A DNA stretch of 64,000 bases, taken from Agromyces humatus (GTDB lineage Bacteria; Actinomycetota; Actinomycetes; Actinomycetales; Microbacteriaceae). Below the pieces are notes generated by a model, which was not told the origin of the DNA, made no database searches, and saw only the letters and a list, made by a program, of their open reading frames with translations. Positions 42,961-51,274 of this stretch are shown one piece after another. Each line of letters begins with the position of its first letter. The first letter of the stretch is position 1. A program made the position numbers and the translations under genes. The stretch lies in assembly GCF_021228295.1 (NCBI RefSeq), contig NZ_JAJQPD010000005.1:124001-188000 (forward strand), in the 5' to 3' direction.

Positions 42961-42996
42961 TTGCTGTTCCGGCAAACCGAGTTGCCGTCGCGGCAG
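42961..42996. promoter_or_regulatory. Two TTGCYG-N3-CGGCAR dyads, candidate operators of the XRE-cupin regulator
   Basis: TTGCTGTTCCGGCAA (42961-42975) and TTGCCGTCGCGGCAG (42982-42996) are 15-base dyads whose centres are 21 bases apart, two turns of the helix. They fill the 70-base gap between the divergent XRE-cupin and oxidoreductase genes. Confidence 0.7.
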
Positions 42997-43016
42997 GCTA
43001 CCCGCAGAGTGGCTGC

Positions 43017-43964
43017 ATGCACAACACCTCGTGGGACGTCATCATCATCGGCGGCGGCAGCGCCGGACTCAGCGCCGCCCTGCAGCTCGGCCGCTCGCGC
43101 CGCAGCGTGCTCGTGCTCGACTCGGGCGCTCCGCGCAATCGCTTCGCGCCCCACATGCACGGCGTCTTGGGTCGCGACGGCTGGTCGCCGCTCGACCTGC
43201 TCGCCGCGGGTCGCGACGAGGTCGAACGGTACGGCGTCGTCATCGAGTCGGCGGATGTCGCGACTGCGTCACTCGGCGACGGTGGATTCGAGGTCGTGGT
43301 CGACGGTGGCAGGCGTCACACCGCACGTCGGATGCTCGTCGCGACCGGAGTCCGCGACCGGCTGCCCGACCTCCCCGGCCTTGCGGAGCACTGGGGCACG
43401 GGCGCCGCCGTGTGCCCGTACTGCGACGGCTGGGAGGTCCGCGACCGGCGCATCGCCGTACTCGCGTCGGGGGCGATGAGCGTGCACCAGGCCCAACTCC
43501 TCAGACAGCTGTCGCCGCAAGTCACCTACTTCCGAAACGGCACCGAGCTGCCCGCGGACGCGCACGCCGGCCTCGTCGCACGCGGCATCGCGGTGGAATC
43601 ACGGGCGGTGGTTCGCGTGCTCGCCGACGAGCACGGCGGGCTCAGCGGCATCCGACTCGCCGACGACGTCGACGTGCCGATCGACTCGATCTTCCTGCAC
43701 CCGACTCCGGTGCCGAACGACGGCGTGCTCCGCGCCCTCGGCGCGAAGACGGCCGAGCACGCGGGCGTCGACTGGGTCGCCGTCGACGGCGAGGGCCGCA
43801 CGAACGTGCCCGGGCTCTGGGCCGCAGGCAACGTCGTGTCACCGCGCACGTCGGTGCCGATCGCCTCGGCCGGGGGCAACGCCGCCGGTGCGATGATCAA
43901 CGCCGACCTCGTCGAGGAGGACGTGCGGCACGCAGTTGCGGCATCCGGAGCATCTGCGGCCTGA
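43017..43964 (+). CDS. FAD/NAD(P)-dependent oxidoreductase (thioredoxin-reductase-like)
   Basis: 315 residues. FAD-binding GGGSAGLSAALQLGRSRRSV is near residue 12, the CPYCDGWEV motif (CxxC) near 134 matches the thioredoxin-reductase-like group, and the C-terminal FAD loop is VPGLWAAGNVVSPRTS. The NAD(P) domain lacks a strong GxGxxG, with VLASGAMSVHQAQLL instead. Without a neighbouring thioredoxin gene it may be a stand-alone reductase or a gliotoxin-type oxidase relative. ATG 43017 lies in the gap beyond the regulator dyads. Probably controlled by the divergent XRE-cupin protein. Confidence 0.9.
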   Translation: MHNTSWDVIIIGGGSAGLSAALQLGRSRRSVLVLDSGAPRNRFAPHMHGVLGRDGWSPLDLLAAGRDEVERYGVVIESADVATASLGDGGFEVVVDGGRRHTARRMLVATGVRDRLPDLPGLAEHWGTGAAVCPYCDGWEVRDRRIAVLASGAMSVHQAQLLRQLSPQVTYFRNGTELPADAHAGLVARGIAVESRAVVRVLADEHGGLSGIRLADDVDVPIDSIFLHPTPVPNDGVLRALGAKTAEHAGVDWVAVDGEGRTNVPGLWAAGNVVSPRTSVPIASAGGNAAGAMINADLVEEDVRHAVAASGASAA

Positions 43965-43982
43965 TGGTGAGACGCCGCCCGC

Positions 43983-45584
43983 TCACCCTGCCAGCGAAGG
44001 CATGAACGCATCCCATGCTCGACGTCGTTCGCTGCGCGGATCGGCTTCGACGCGGTCGGAGTCGTCGATCACGAGCGTCGATCGCGTCTGCTCGTCGTAG
44101 CGTGGCCACGCCGGGCCGGGCGCCCCGGTCTCGACGAAGCGCAGCCAGTGCTGCCGCATCCGTTCGCCCGCCGCCGCGTACTCCTCGTACCCGCCCAACG
44201 AGGTGATGACGCGCGCGAGCGGCACGTCGGTGCGATCGAACAGGGCGAACATCTCCACGCCGTGCGTCGCATCGAGGCCGACCAGCTTGAGCAGTCGCGG
44301 CGCGAAGTCGAATCGATACGACCAGACCGGCGCGAATCGCGAGCCGGTGTCGGCGACGCGCGTGCTCGGATACCAGAAGCCGAAGTCACCGCCGAAGTCC
44401 GCGGCGGACCGCCGTGCCGACAGGTCGGGGTACGCCGCGCGCATGGCCTGCCGCGATTCGCCGGGCGCCTCGGCGAACAGGTCGTCGATGCGCTGTCCCG
44501 TGCGCGGCAGGATGTCGACGCGACCACGGAAGATCGTCCCCTCCCGATCGTTCGTGCCGATGATGAGCGGCACGCGGTGCGCACGACCTTCGCGGAACGC
44601 GACGAACGGCCGCTCGGGCACCGTGTCGCCGTCGACCACCGGCGCGAAGCAGAAGGCTCCGGCGTAGAAGTCGGGAGTACGCACCTGCAGGGCGACGGAT
44701 GCCGCGACCAGGTCATCGGCGGTCGCCTCGGTGAGCAACTGCTGGGGCGTCGCCGAGGCGGCCGCGTCGCGTGGGACATCCTCTTCGCCCCGCATGCGGT
44801 CGGGTTCGGATCGCTCCCGCACGACGTCGCGCAGGAGCGCGACGAACTCCGCCGCCCATCTCGCCGTCAGGTCGGGCGAGTACACGGCGTCGGGCGGCGG
44901 GCTCTGGGCGATCGCCCCGGCGAAGAGCCCGCGCGCCGATGGCGTCGCCATGAGCGTCGTGACCGCGTTGCCGCCCGCCGACTCGCCGAACACCGTGACG
45001 CGCTCGGCATCGCCGCCGAATGCGCCGATGTTCTCACGCACCCACCTGAGCAGCGCGACCTGGTCGCGCAGCCCGAGGTTGTTCTCGAACCGGCGCCGAA
45101 CCGAGTCGTACCGCGTGAAGTCGAGGTAGCCGAGCGCCCCGAGCCGGTAGTTGAAGCTCACATAGACGACTCGCCCGCTGCGCACGAACCCCTCGCCCTG
45201 ACCCGAGAAGTCGCGCGACGAGCCGGCGCCGTATCCGCCGCCGTGGATGAACACCATCACCGGCAGGAGTGTCCCGCCCGGGTCGCGGATCGGTGCGGAG
45301 ACGTTCACGGTCAAGCAGTCCTCATCGGCGGTGAGGGCGCTCGACATCGGTCCGAGCAGACGACGCGCGCGCGCCTGAGGGGCGATCGCACCGAACTTCG
45401 ACGCGTCGAGCACGTCAGGCCACGGGATCACCGGCGACAGTGCTCGGAATCGCCGCTCCCCCGTCGGCGGGGCCGCATAGGGCATGCCCCGCCACGCGTG
45501 CACCGAGCCCTCGCGCACCCCGCGCACGACGCCCCCGGTGACGCGGACCTCGAGCCCGTCGTCCGTACCCGGGTGCGCGGTCAT
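43983..45584 (-). CDS. Carboxylesterase, type B
   Basis: 533 residues, the usual length. The N-terminal VRVTGGVVRGVREGSVHAWR then GMPYAAPPTGERRF, the EDCLTVNV motif, oxyanion loop FIHGGGYGAGSS, nucleophile Ser in VFGESAGGNAV, acid residue near NDREGTIFRG and His in LDATHGVEMFALF are all present. It hydrolyses carboxylic esters; the substrate is unknown. The frame stays open upstream, and ATG 45584 is chosen because similarity begins there. It is convergent with the oxidoreductase gene and divergent from a SnoaL-like gene. Confidence 0.92.
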   Translation of the reverse strand: MTAHPGTDDGLEVRVTGGVVRGVREGSVHAWRGMPYAAPPTGERRFRALSPVIPWPDVLDASKFGAIAPQARARRLLGPMSSALTADEDCLTVNVSAPIRDPGGTLLPVMVFIHGGGYGAGSSRDFSGQGEGFVRSGRVVYVSFNYRLGALGYLDFTRYDSVRRRFENNLGLRDQVALLRWVRENIGAFGGDAERVTVFGESAGGNAVTTLMATPSARGLFAGAIAQSPPPDAVYSPDLTARWAAEFVALLRDVVRERSEPDRMRGEEDVPRDAAASATPQQLLTEATADDLVAASVALQVRTPDFYAGAFCFAPVVDGDTVPERPFVAFREGRAHRVPLIIGTNDREGTIFRGRVDILPRTGQRIDDLFAEAPGESRQAMRAAYPDLSARRSAADFGGDFGFWYPSTRVADTGSRFAPVWSYRFDFAPRLLKLVGLDATHGVEMFALFDRTDVPLARVITSLGGYEEYAAAGERMRQHWLRFVETGAPGPAWPRYDEQTRSTLVIDDSDRVEADPRSERRRAWDAFMPSLAG

Positions 45585-45695
45585 TCCGGCACGCAGCCCA
45601 TCGCCCCATTCAATCCCTGCGGCGTCGCCGCCGCCACCCCGGGTCGAATCCCGATCGCCGTTGATCCGGGCCCGACCTTCGGGCATTCTGAACGC

Positions 45696-46088
45696 ATGGG
45701 CGACCGCGAGGAATTCTTGGCTTGGCTCGACGACGAACTCGTGCACGCCGAGCGAGCCATGTTGAACGGCGATACCGGCCCGCGCCGGGAGATCTGGTCG
45801 AAGGTCGAGCCCGTGAGCGTGCTCGGCGCCTGGCGGAACGCGGTCGGTCGAGAGGACCTCGTCGAGGCGTTCGAGTTGCTCGCCCCGAGCTTCTCGAACT
45901 GCACCGACTACGCGTTCGAGCTGATCTCGTTCGACGTCGCCGACGGCATGGCGTACACCGTCGGGTACGAGCGCATCTCCGCCTCGATCGACGGCCAGCC
46001 GCGCACCTTCACCCTGCGTGCAACTCAGGTGTACCGTCGCGAGGATGCCGGCTGGCGGGTGGTGCACCGGCACGCTGACGCCGCGTAG
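45696..46088 (+). CDS. SnoaL/DUF4440-like NTF2-fold protein
   Basis: 130 residues. It begins with a helix (GDREEFLAWLDDELVHAERA) and continues with the strands of an NTF2-like cone, ending with the typical ATQVYRREDAGWRVVHRHAD. Such proteins are small isomerases, hydratases or ligand binders; no catalytic residue can be assigned. ATG 45696 follows the gap shared with the divergent esterase gene. It is convergent with the VOC gene. Confidence 0.85.
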   Translation: MGDREEFLAWLDDELVHAERAMLNGDTGPRREIWSKVEPVSVLGAWRNAVGREDLVEAFELLAPSFSNCTDYAFELISFDVADGMAYTVGYERISASIDGQPRTFTLRATQVYRREDAGWRVVHRHADAA

Positions 46089-46105
46089 CGCGCGGCCCCA
46101 CGGCC

Positions 46106-46750
46106 CTACGCGGTCGCTGCGGGAGAGGTTCCCCAGACGAACCCGTCGGGGTCGGCGAACGACCCGGCGTCGCCGTTGACCTGGATCCGGTGCGAGCCGG
46201 TGCCCTCGGGAGCGACGCCGGCGGACTTCGCGAGCGCGCGGCGCTTGTAGAGCCCCAGGCCGATCGGACTCGCCGGGGTGGCGAAGTCGACGTAGCTGCC
46301 GAAGCTCTTCGCGACCGCCAGCCCGCGGTCGACGTAGAACCGCTTGCTCGCCGGAACGTCGTCGGCCCCGAGGAGGAGCACGATGCTGTCGAAGGCGCGA
46401 GCGGCCGGGCCGGTGTCCTTCTTCGTCGAGGTCGCCAGGTTCCAGATCGCCCCGTCGGGTGCCTGGACCACGCCGCCGACGCCCCAGAGCGACTTCTCGA
46501 TGGGCTTGAGCGCCGTCGCCCCGGCCGCGACTGCCGATTCGAACAGCGCGCGGACGTTGGCCGGCTGGGTCACGACGAGCGACATCGTGAATCCGCGGAA
46601 GCCGGTGGTCGGGGCATCCGTCGCCCGCGTGTGCACCTGACCTTCCAATCCGAAGGCATCGGCGTAGAAGCGTGCGGCCGCTTCGGGATCTGCGACCTCG
46701 AGCGTGATCGAGTCGATGGACGTGAGGGTGATGGAGTCGGTGGAGTTCAT
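46106..46750 (-). CDS. VOC (glyoxalase-like) two-domain protein
   Basis: 214 residues with two VOC modules: SITLEVADPEAAARFYADAF with GLEGQVHTR in the first and SIVLLLGADDVPASKRFYVD in the second, ending DAGSFADPDGFVWGTSPAAT. This resembles glyoxalase/bleomycin-resistance-like proteins annotated without known substrate. ATG 46750 is chosen; GTG 46768 is possible. It is 110 bases downstream of, and co-directional with, the response regulator gene that follows on the minus strand map. Confidence 0.85.
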   Translation of the reverse strand: MNSTDSITLTSIDSITLEVADPEAAARFYADAFGLEGQVHTRATDAPTTGFRGFTMSLVVTQPANVRALFESAVAAGATALKPIEKSLWGVGGVVQAPDGAIWNLATSTKKDTGPAARAFDSIVLLLGADDVPASKRFYVDRGLAVAKSFGSYVDFATPASPIGLGLYKRRALAKSAGVAPEGTGSHRIQVNGDAGSFADPDGFVWGTSPAATA

Positions 46751-46860
46751 GCCTTCGACGTTATTCACGGCCGACGGCGCGTGCTTCTCGAATCCTGCTC
46801 GATCAGGCCGGGCGGACGGGCTGCCGCTGCGCCAATTCTGACAGAGCGACCGCTCTCGCG

Positions 46861-47604
46861 TCAGCCGGGTGTGCCCGGCTTCACGAGGCCGCTCTCGTAG
46901 GCGAAGACGACTGCTTGGACACGGTCGCGCAGCGAGAGCTTGGCGAGCGCCCGCGAGAGATAGGTCTTCACCGTCGTCTCACCGAGGTAGAGGTGTGCCG
47001 CGACCTCGGCGTTCGAGCGCCCGGCGGCGACCTCGCGAAGCACGTCGCGTTCGCGATCAGTGAGGCTCGCGAGCAACGCCGCGAGCCGCGGATCGGTCTG
47101 CGGCGCACGGGCGAAGGACTCGATGACCCGCACCGTGACCGCCGGGTCGAGCAGCGCGTTGCCCTCGGCGACGCTGCGCACGGCGGCGAGCAGCTGCTCG
47201 GGCGGTGCGACCTTGAGCAGGAACCCGCTCACGCCGGAGCGGAGCGCATCGGCGAGATTCCGGTCATCGTCGAAGGTCGTCAGCATGATCACCTTCGCGG
47301 CCCCTTCGGCGACGATCTCGCGGGCGGCGGCGAGGCCGTCCTGCCGCGGCATCCGGATGTCGAGGAGCACGACGTCGGGCCGGGTGCGCCGCACCATCGC
47401 GACCGCGTCGACGCCGTCGGCGGCCTCGCCGACGACCGTGAGGTCGGGCTGGTGCTCGAGCAGCAGGCGCAGGCCGGCACGCACCATCGCCTCGTCGTCG
47501 GCGAGCGCGACGCGGATCGGCGCCGCCGGTATCGCGTCGGCCTGCACGTCGGCCGACACCGCATCGATGGGCACCGCATCGTCGGCCATCGAGTCATCGG
47601 TCAT
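46861..47604 (-). CDS. NarL/LuxR-family response regulator
   Basis: 247 residues. An unusual acidic N-terminal extension of about 28 residues precedes the receiver domain (RVALADDEAMVRAGLRLLLE), with phospho-acceptor Asp in VVLLDIRMPRQDG, Thr in IMLTTFDDD and Lys in FLLKVAP. The LuxR HTH runs from LTDRERDVLREVAAGRSNAE to LGETTVKTYLSRALAKL. GGAGG precedes ATG 47604. The gene overlaps its kinase partner by 11 bases. It probably binds the GGTCATCCG dyad at 48836-48855. Confidence 0.93.
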   Translation of the reverse strand: MTDDSMADDAVPIDAVSADVQADAIPAAPIRVALADDEAMVRAGLRLLLEHQPDLTVVGEAADGVDAVAMVRRTRPDVVLLDIRMPRQDGLAAAREIVAEGAAKVIMLTTFDDDRNLADALRSGVSGFLLKVAPPEQLLAAVRSVAEGNALLDPAVTVRVIESFARAPQTDPRLAALLASLTDRERDVLREVAAGRSNAEVAAHLYLGETTVKTYLSRALAKLSLRDRVQAVVFAYESGLVKPGTPG

Positions 47605-48769
47605 GGGGGCCTCCGTTCGGGAAATCAGCGCGGACCCGCCAGCCGCCGTCTGTCGTCGGGCCGGCCTCGAAGGCGCCGCCGACCATCGCGAGGCGCTCGC
47701 GAAGGCCGACGAGACCGTGCCCGCCGCCCGTGGACGGCTCGCCACCGGCGGCGGCAGTGGGCCGCCCGTTGCGCACCTCGACGACGACCGACTGCGGCGA
47801 GCGCGCGATGCGCACCTCGACGGCGGCACCGGGCGCGTGGCGAAGTGCGTTCGTGAGCGACTCCTGCAGCACCCGGTAGGCCGAGACGTCGGCGACCCGC
47901 GACAGCGATACCGGGTCGCCGCTCTCGTGCAGCACGACCTCGAGCCCGGCGGCGCGCACGTCGTCGACGAGTTCGGCAGCCCGGTCGAGAGTGGGCGGAG
48001 CGGTGGGCAGCGCCTCGTCGGCGCGCCGCAGCATGCCGACGGCGGTGCGCAGTTCGGCGACCGACTCGCGACCGAGCCGTTCGATGCCGCGCAGCATCTC
48101 GGTCTGGGGCGCGTCGGCCGGCATCGTCGACCGCACCGCGCCCACCTGCAGCGTCATGACGCTCACCGAGTGCGCGACCGCGTCGTGCAGGTCGCGGGCG
48201 ATGCGCTGTCGCTCTTCGATGAGGATGGCGTGCTCACGCGCCTCGCGCTCGGCGTCGAGCGCCTGCGCCAGGCGTTCGGCCCGCACCGCCCGATCGCGTG
48301 CGCCGCGCGCGACGATGCCGACGATCCACGACACCCAGGCGAGGCTCGCGAAGAAGAGGTTCTCCCAGACGACCGCCGCGAGGCTTGCATCGGCGGCATC
48401 TGGTGCCATCGCCCCGAGCGCGACACCTGCGGTGGCCATCAGCTGCGCGCCGAGCGGCGCCAGCCACGAACGGCGCGGCGGGCTGCGGTACCCGGCCCAG
48501 CCGGGCAGCAGGAAGAAGGCGAGCACGCCGACGCCGGTGGGACCGTCGAGGCCGAGCGCGGTGCCGACCGGGAACAGGGCGGTGACGACGAGGCTGCCCG
48601 CAATGGGCGAGACGATCGTCGTCAGTGTGCCCGTCACGATGAGCGCGAGCACGATGGCCGGCGCGAGCGGTGCCGCCTGGAAGGCGGGGTCGAGGGCGAT
48701 CTCGGCACCGCCGATGACCGCGAACCCGACGGCGCCCGCGACGGGCACGATCCAGCGCGAGCGGCTCAC
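47594..48769 (-). CDS. DesK/LiaS-like sensor histidine kinase
   Basis: 391 residues. Membrane helices occupy about residues 1-145 (from IVPVAGAVGFAVIGGAEIAL). The HisKA_3 His is in RQRIARDLHDAVAHSVSVMT, the N box in YRVLQESLTNALRHAPGA and the G box in GGGHGLVGLRERLAMVGG. GGAAGGAG precedes GTG 48769. It is divergent from a five-helix membrane protein gene, so the pair probably regulates that protein and itself. Confidence 0.92.
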   Translation of the reverse strand: MSRSRWIVPVAGAVGFAVIGGAEIALDPAFQAAPLAPAIVLALIVTGTLTTIVSPIAGSLVVTALFPVGTALGLDGPTGVGVLAFFLLPGWAGYRSPPRRSWLAPLGAQLMATAGVALGAMAPDAADASLAAVVWENLFFASLAWVSWIVGIVARGARDRAVRAERLAQALDAEREAREHAILIEERQRIARDLHDAVAHSVSVMTLQVGAVRSTMPADAPQTEMLRGIERLGRESVAELRTAVGMLRRADEALPTAPPTLDRAAELVDDVRAAGLEVVLHESGDPVSLSRVADVSAYRVLQESLTNALRHAPGAAVEVRIARSPQSVVVEVRNGRPTAAAGGEPSTGGGHGLVGLRERLAMVGGAFEAGPTTDGGWRVRADFPNGGPHDR

Positions 48770-48835
48770 CTCGGCTCCTTCCGTGCGACGCCCGCGGGCG
48801 CGTGCCTCAACGCTAGGGGACGTTGGCGGCGCGTG

Positions 48836-48855
48836 GGTCATCCGTTCGGATGACC
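48836..48855. promoter_or_regulatory. 9-bp dyad, candidate response-regulator operator
   Basis: GGTCATCCG-TT-CGGATGACC (48836-48855) is a perfect inverted repeat in the 234-base gap between the kinase gene and the divergent membrane protein gene. A half-site GTCATCC recurs at 48870-48876. LuxR-type regulators bind dyads of this size. The rest of the gap shows nothing else convincing. Confidence 0.55.
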
Positions 48856-49003
48856 GCGGATGCCTCGGCGTCATCCCGGCGGTCGCAGGCTCGGGCCGTT
48901 CGGGGGCATCGGCAGGGGCATCCCGATTCCTACCGTGTACTTCGTCGCGGCGGTTGCTGCGGCATCCGAACCCACTCGACGACCTCGATGAAATGGAGAC
49001 TCC

Positions 49004-49705
49004 ATGTCCACCGAAACCCTCACCTCGCGGCCGGACGCTCCGGCCGGCCCGGCGAACCGTGCCCACCGGGCGCTCGCGATCGCCGGCGGTGTCGCGCTCG
49101 TCGCCGGACCGGCGATGTTCTTCGCCGGCCTCGCGACCTCGCCCGTGCAGTTCGGCGAAGACAAGGCGAGCTACATCGAGTCGCTCGCCCGCGACCCCAT
49201 GCTCACGCAGATCTCGGCGGTGCTGCTGCACTACGGCAACCTGCTCATGGGCGCCGGGGTGCTCGCGCTGCCGTGGCTCGTGCGCGGAGTGCGCGGGGCG
49301 ATCCCGACCGTGATCGGCGCACTGCTCGCCTCGGTCGCGCTGCTCGGCAACTCGGGCTCGCTGTTCGCCGACTGGATGCACCTCGAACTCGGCCGCACCC
49401 TCGATCTCGACGAGGCCGCCGCGATCTCGGACGCCGTGCTCGGCCACCCGATGTTCCAGCTCAGCTTCGGCATCGCGCCGCTCATCGCCGTGGGACTCAT
49501 CACCGCGTCGATCGGGCTCGTGCGTGCCGGCGTCATCGGCTGGTGGTCGATCCCGGCCGTCGTGCTCGGTCAGGCCGGGCTGCTGTTCCTGCCGTACTCC
49601 GTCCCGATCCTGCCGGCGCTCGGCACGACGCCGATGCTCGCGGTGCTCGTGGTCGCAGGATTCCGCGTGTTCGGCCGCCTGCGGGCGGGGTCGCTCGCGG
49701 CGTAG
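49004..49705 (+). CDS. Multi-pass membrane protein, probable two-component target
   Basis: 233 residues with about six hydrophobic helices (ALAIAGGVALVAGPAMFFAG, LLHYGNLLMGAGVLALPWLV, GALLASVALLGNSGSLFADW, and others). ADWMHLELGRTLD lies in an outward or inward loop. No family is recognised. ATG 49004 has GGAGAC about six bases upstream (ATGGAGACTCC). It is divergent from the kinase/regulator pair and ends in a strong terminator at 49709-49749, so it is a monocistronic candidate target of that system. Confidence 0.78.
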   Translation: MSTETLTSRPDAPAGPANRAHRALAIAGGVALVAGPAMFFAGLATSPVQFGEDKASYIESLARDPMLTQISAVLLHYGNLLMGAGVLALPWLVRGVRGAIPTVIGALLASVALLGNSGSLFADWMHLELGRTLDLDEAAAISDAVLGHPMFQLSFGIAPLIAVGLITASIGLVRAGVIGWWSIPAVVLGQAGLLFLPYSVPILPALGTTPMLAVLVVAGFRVFGRLRAGSLAA

Positions 49706-49708
49706 CGC

Positions 49709-49749
49709 CCTGAGGCCGCAGGCCGCGGCCTGCGGCCCGCGGCCTCAGG
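49709..49749 (+). terminator. Hairpin terminator with T-rich tail
   Basis: CCTGAGGCCGC (49709-49719) pairs with GCGGCCTCAGG (49739-49749), and the intervening bases contain a further palindrome around GGCCGCGGCC. AATTTCTC follows, the closest thing to a U tract seen in this window. Confidence 0.7.
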
Positions 49750-49769
49750 CAATTTCTCGACTTCAGGCG

Positions 49770-49782
49770 TAGCATCCGCTGC
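49770..49782 (+). promoter_or_regulatory. -10 hexamer, possible leaderless start of the DUF427 gene
   Basis: TAGCAT (49770-49775) is seven bases before ATG 49783 and no ribosome binding site is present. Confidence 0.4.
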
Positions 49783-50277
49783 ATGCGACCGATCCCGCTG
49801 CCGACCGGGCCCGAACAGGAGTCCGTATGGGACTACCCGCGCCCGCCCGCCGTCGAGGCGATCGACGCACGCGTCACGGTCGAGTTCGGCGGCGTGGTGC
49901 TGGTCGACACGTCCGACGTCGTGCGCGTGCTCGAGACGAGCCATCCGCCCGTCTACTACCTGCCGCTGACGGCCTTCGCGCCCGACTCCGTGGCGCCGGG
50001 GCGCGGCGCCTCGTTCTGCGAGTTCAAGGGGGCCGCCCGCTACTTCGACCTCGTCGCCGGCGGGCGCCGGGCCGAGCGCGCGGCATGGGAGTACCCGTCG
50101 CCATCGCCCGGCTTCGAGGTGCTGGTCGGCCGCATCGCCGTGTACGCGGGTCGCGTCGACCGCTGCACCGTCGATGGCGAGACGGTCGTTCCGCAGCCGG
50201 GAGGCTTCTACGGCGGATGGATCACGCACCACGTCGTGGGCCCCTTCAAGGGCGGCCTGGGCTCGATGGGCTGGTAG
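49783..50277 (+). CDS. DUF427 domain-containing protein
   Basis: 164 residues. ESVWDYPRPPAVEAIDARVT, LETSHPPVYYLPLTAF, SFCEFKGAARYFDL and AWEYPSPSPGFEVLVGRIAV match the DUF427 family, whose conserved Cys/Glu/Lys pattern (CEFKG) is intact. The biochemical role of the family is not established. A -10-like TAGCAT lies seven bases upstream of ATG 49783. It is convergent with the downstream membrane protein gene. Confidence 0.92.
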   Translation: MRPIPLPTGPEQESVWDYPRPPAVEAIDARVTVEFGGVVLVDTSDVVRVLETSHPPVYYLPLTAFAPDSVAPGRGASFCEFKGAARYFDLVAGGRRAERAAWEYPSPSPGFEVLVGRIAVYAGRVDRCTVDGETVVPQPGGFYGGWITHHVVGPFKGGLGSMGW

Positions 50278-50314
50278 CTCGCTCGCTCGGCGAGCGCGGC
50301 TTGCGCCGTCGGCA

Positions 50315-51181
50315 CTACCCGCCGATGCAGTTCGGATCGCCCTCGCTCATGCACGTCGGGCCGCGGGGCGCGTCGGCCGGGGCCGCCGGCTCGGGGAAGA
50401 AGCGGTCGGCCGGAACCGGCACGGCGAACGCGACGATCAGGCCGAGGCATCCGACGATGCATGCGGTGATGATGAGCCCGCGCCGACGGCTGACCGCGGC
50501 GAACACGATGGCGCCGACGTACGCGCCGAGCGTGAGCGCGGCCGTGACGAGGTAGCGATCCCCGTCCGCGGGCGTGACCACCGGCTCCGACCCGAAGAGC
50601 GTGAAGTACGTTTCGAAGGCCTGCCAGGCGAGCACGAGGGTGAGCAGTCCGCCCAGGGCGAGCAGCCCGCCCGCGATCCTCGCTGACGTGCGCCGTTCCC
50701 GGCTGAGGAACGCCGCGGTGAATGCGATGCCGAGCACGACGACGACGGTGAGGATCCCGGCGTCGATCCAGCCGACCGGATTGGCCAGTACCGCGCCGAG
50801 GCCGGCGCGCGCGAGGCTGGAGGGGCTGCGCAACGCGGTCGCCAGAAGGACCGCAACCGGCACGGCGAGCACGATCAGCGCCCATCGCCCGGGCCGGCGC
50901 ATCGTTCGCAGTCCGAACTGCACGGCGGCGGTGAGCGCGACCCACGCCAGCAGGTTCGGGTCGACGACCATGGCGACGAGGGGATACGGCGCGCCGATCG
51001 AGCCCAGCCCGGATGACGAGACCACGAGCAACAGCACGCCCAGCAGGCGAAGCACGACGACGGATGCCACGAGCACGACCGTCTCGATGACGCGCGCTCG
51101 CAGGTCGAACGCCGGGCGGTCAGGGGCGACCGCTGGGCCGGCACCGGTGTCGTCGTCGGCTTGGGGTGGGGCTCCGCTCAT
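50315..51181 (-). CDS. Multi-pass membrane protein (288 aa), unknown
   Basis: About seven hydrophobic helices, from VIETVVLVASVVVLRLLGVL to IVGCLGLIVAFAVPV, followed by a short proline-rich tail with two cysteines (GPTCMSEGDPNCIGG) probably outside the membrane. The N-terminal 25 residues are acidic and polar. No family is recognised. No convincing ribosome binding site precedes ATG 51181, so the start is uncertain. Confidence 0.7.
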   Translation of the reverse strand: MSGAPPQADDDTGAGPAVAPDRPAFDLRARVIETVVLVASVVVLRLLGVLLLVVSSSGLGSIGAPYPLVAMVVDPNLLAWVALTAAVQFGLRTMRRPGRWALIVLAVPVAVLLATALRSPSSLARAGLGAVLANPVGWIDAGILTVVVVLGIAFTAAFLSRERRTSARIAGGLLALGGLLTLVLAWQAFETYFTLFGSEPVVTPADGDRYLVTAALTLGAYVGAIVFAAVSRRRGLIITACIVGCLGLIVAFAVPVPADRFFPEPAAPADAPRGPTCMSEGDPNCIGG

Positions 51182-51274
51182 CCGGCAAGCTTCGGCCGGT
51201 CCGCGCGCTCGCGCATCAGTGTCACCCCGGAAACGCCGCGGCGGCCCGCAGCGCGGCCGCGGCCGCGGCCGACG

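Noticed and set aside
43017-43964. Assignment as thioredoxin reductase TrxB
   Set aside because: The second nucleotide-binding motif is weak and there is no thioredoxin gene; a related but distinct reductase is more likely.
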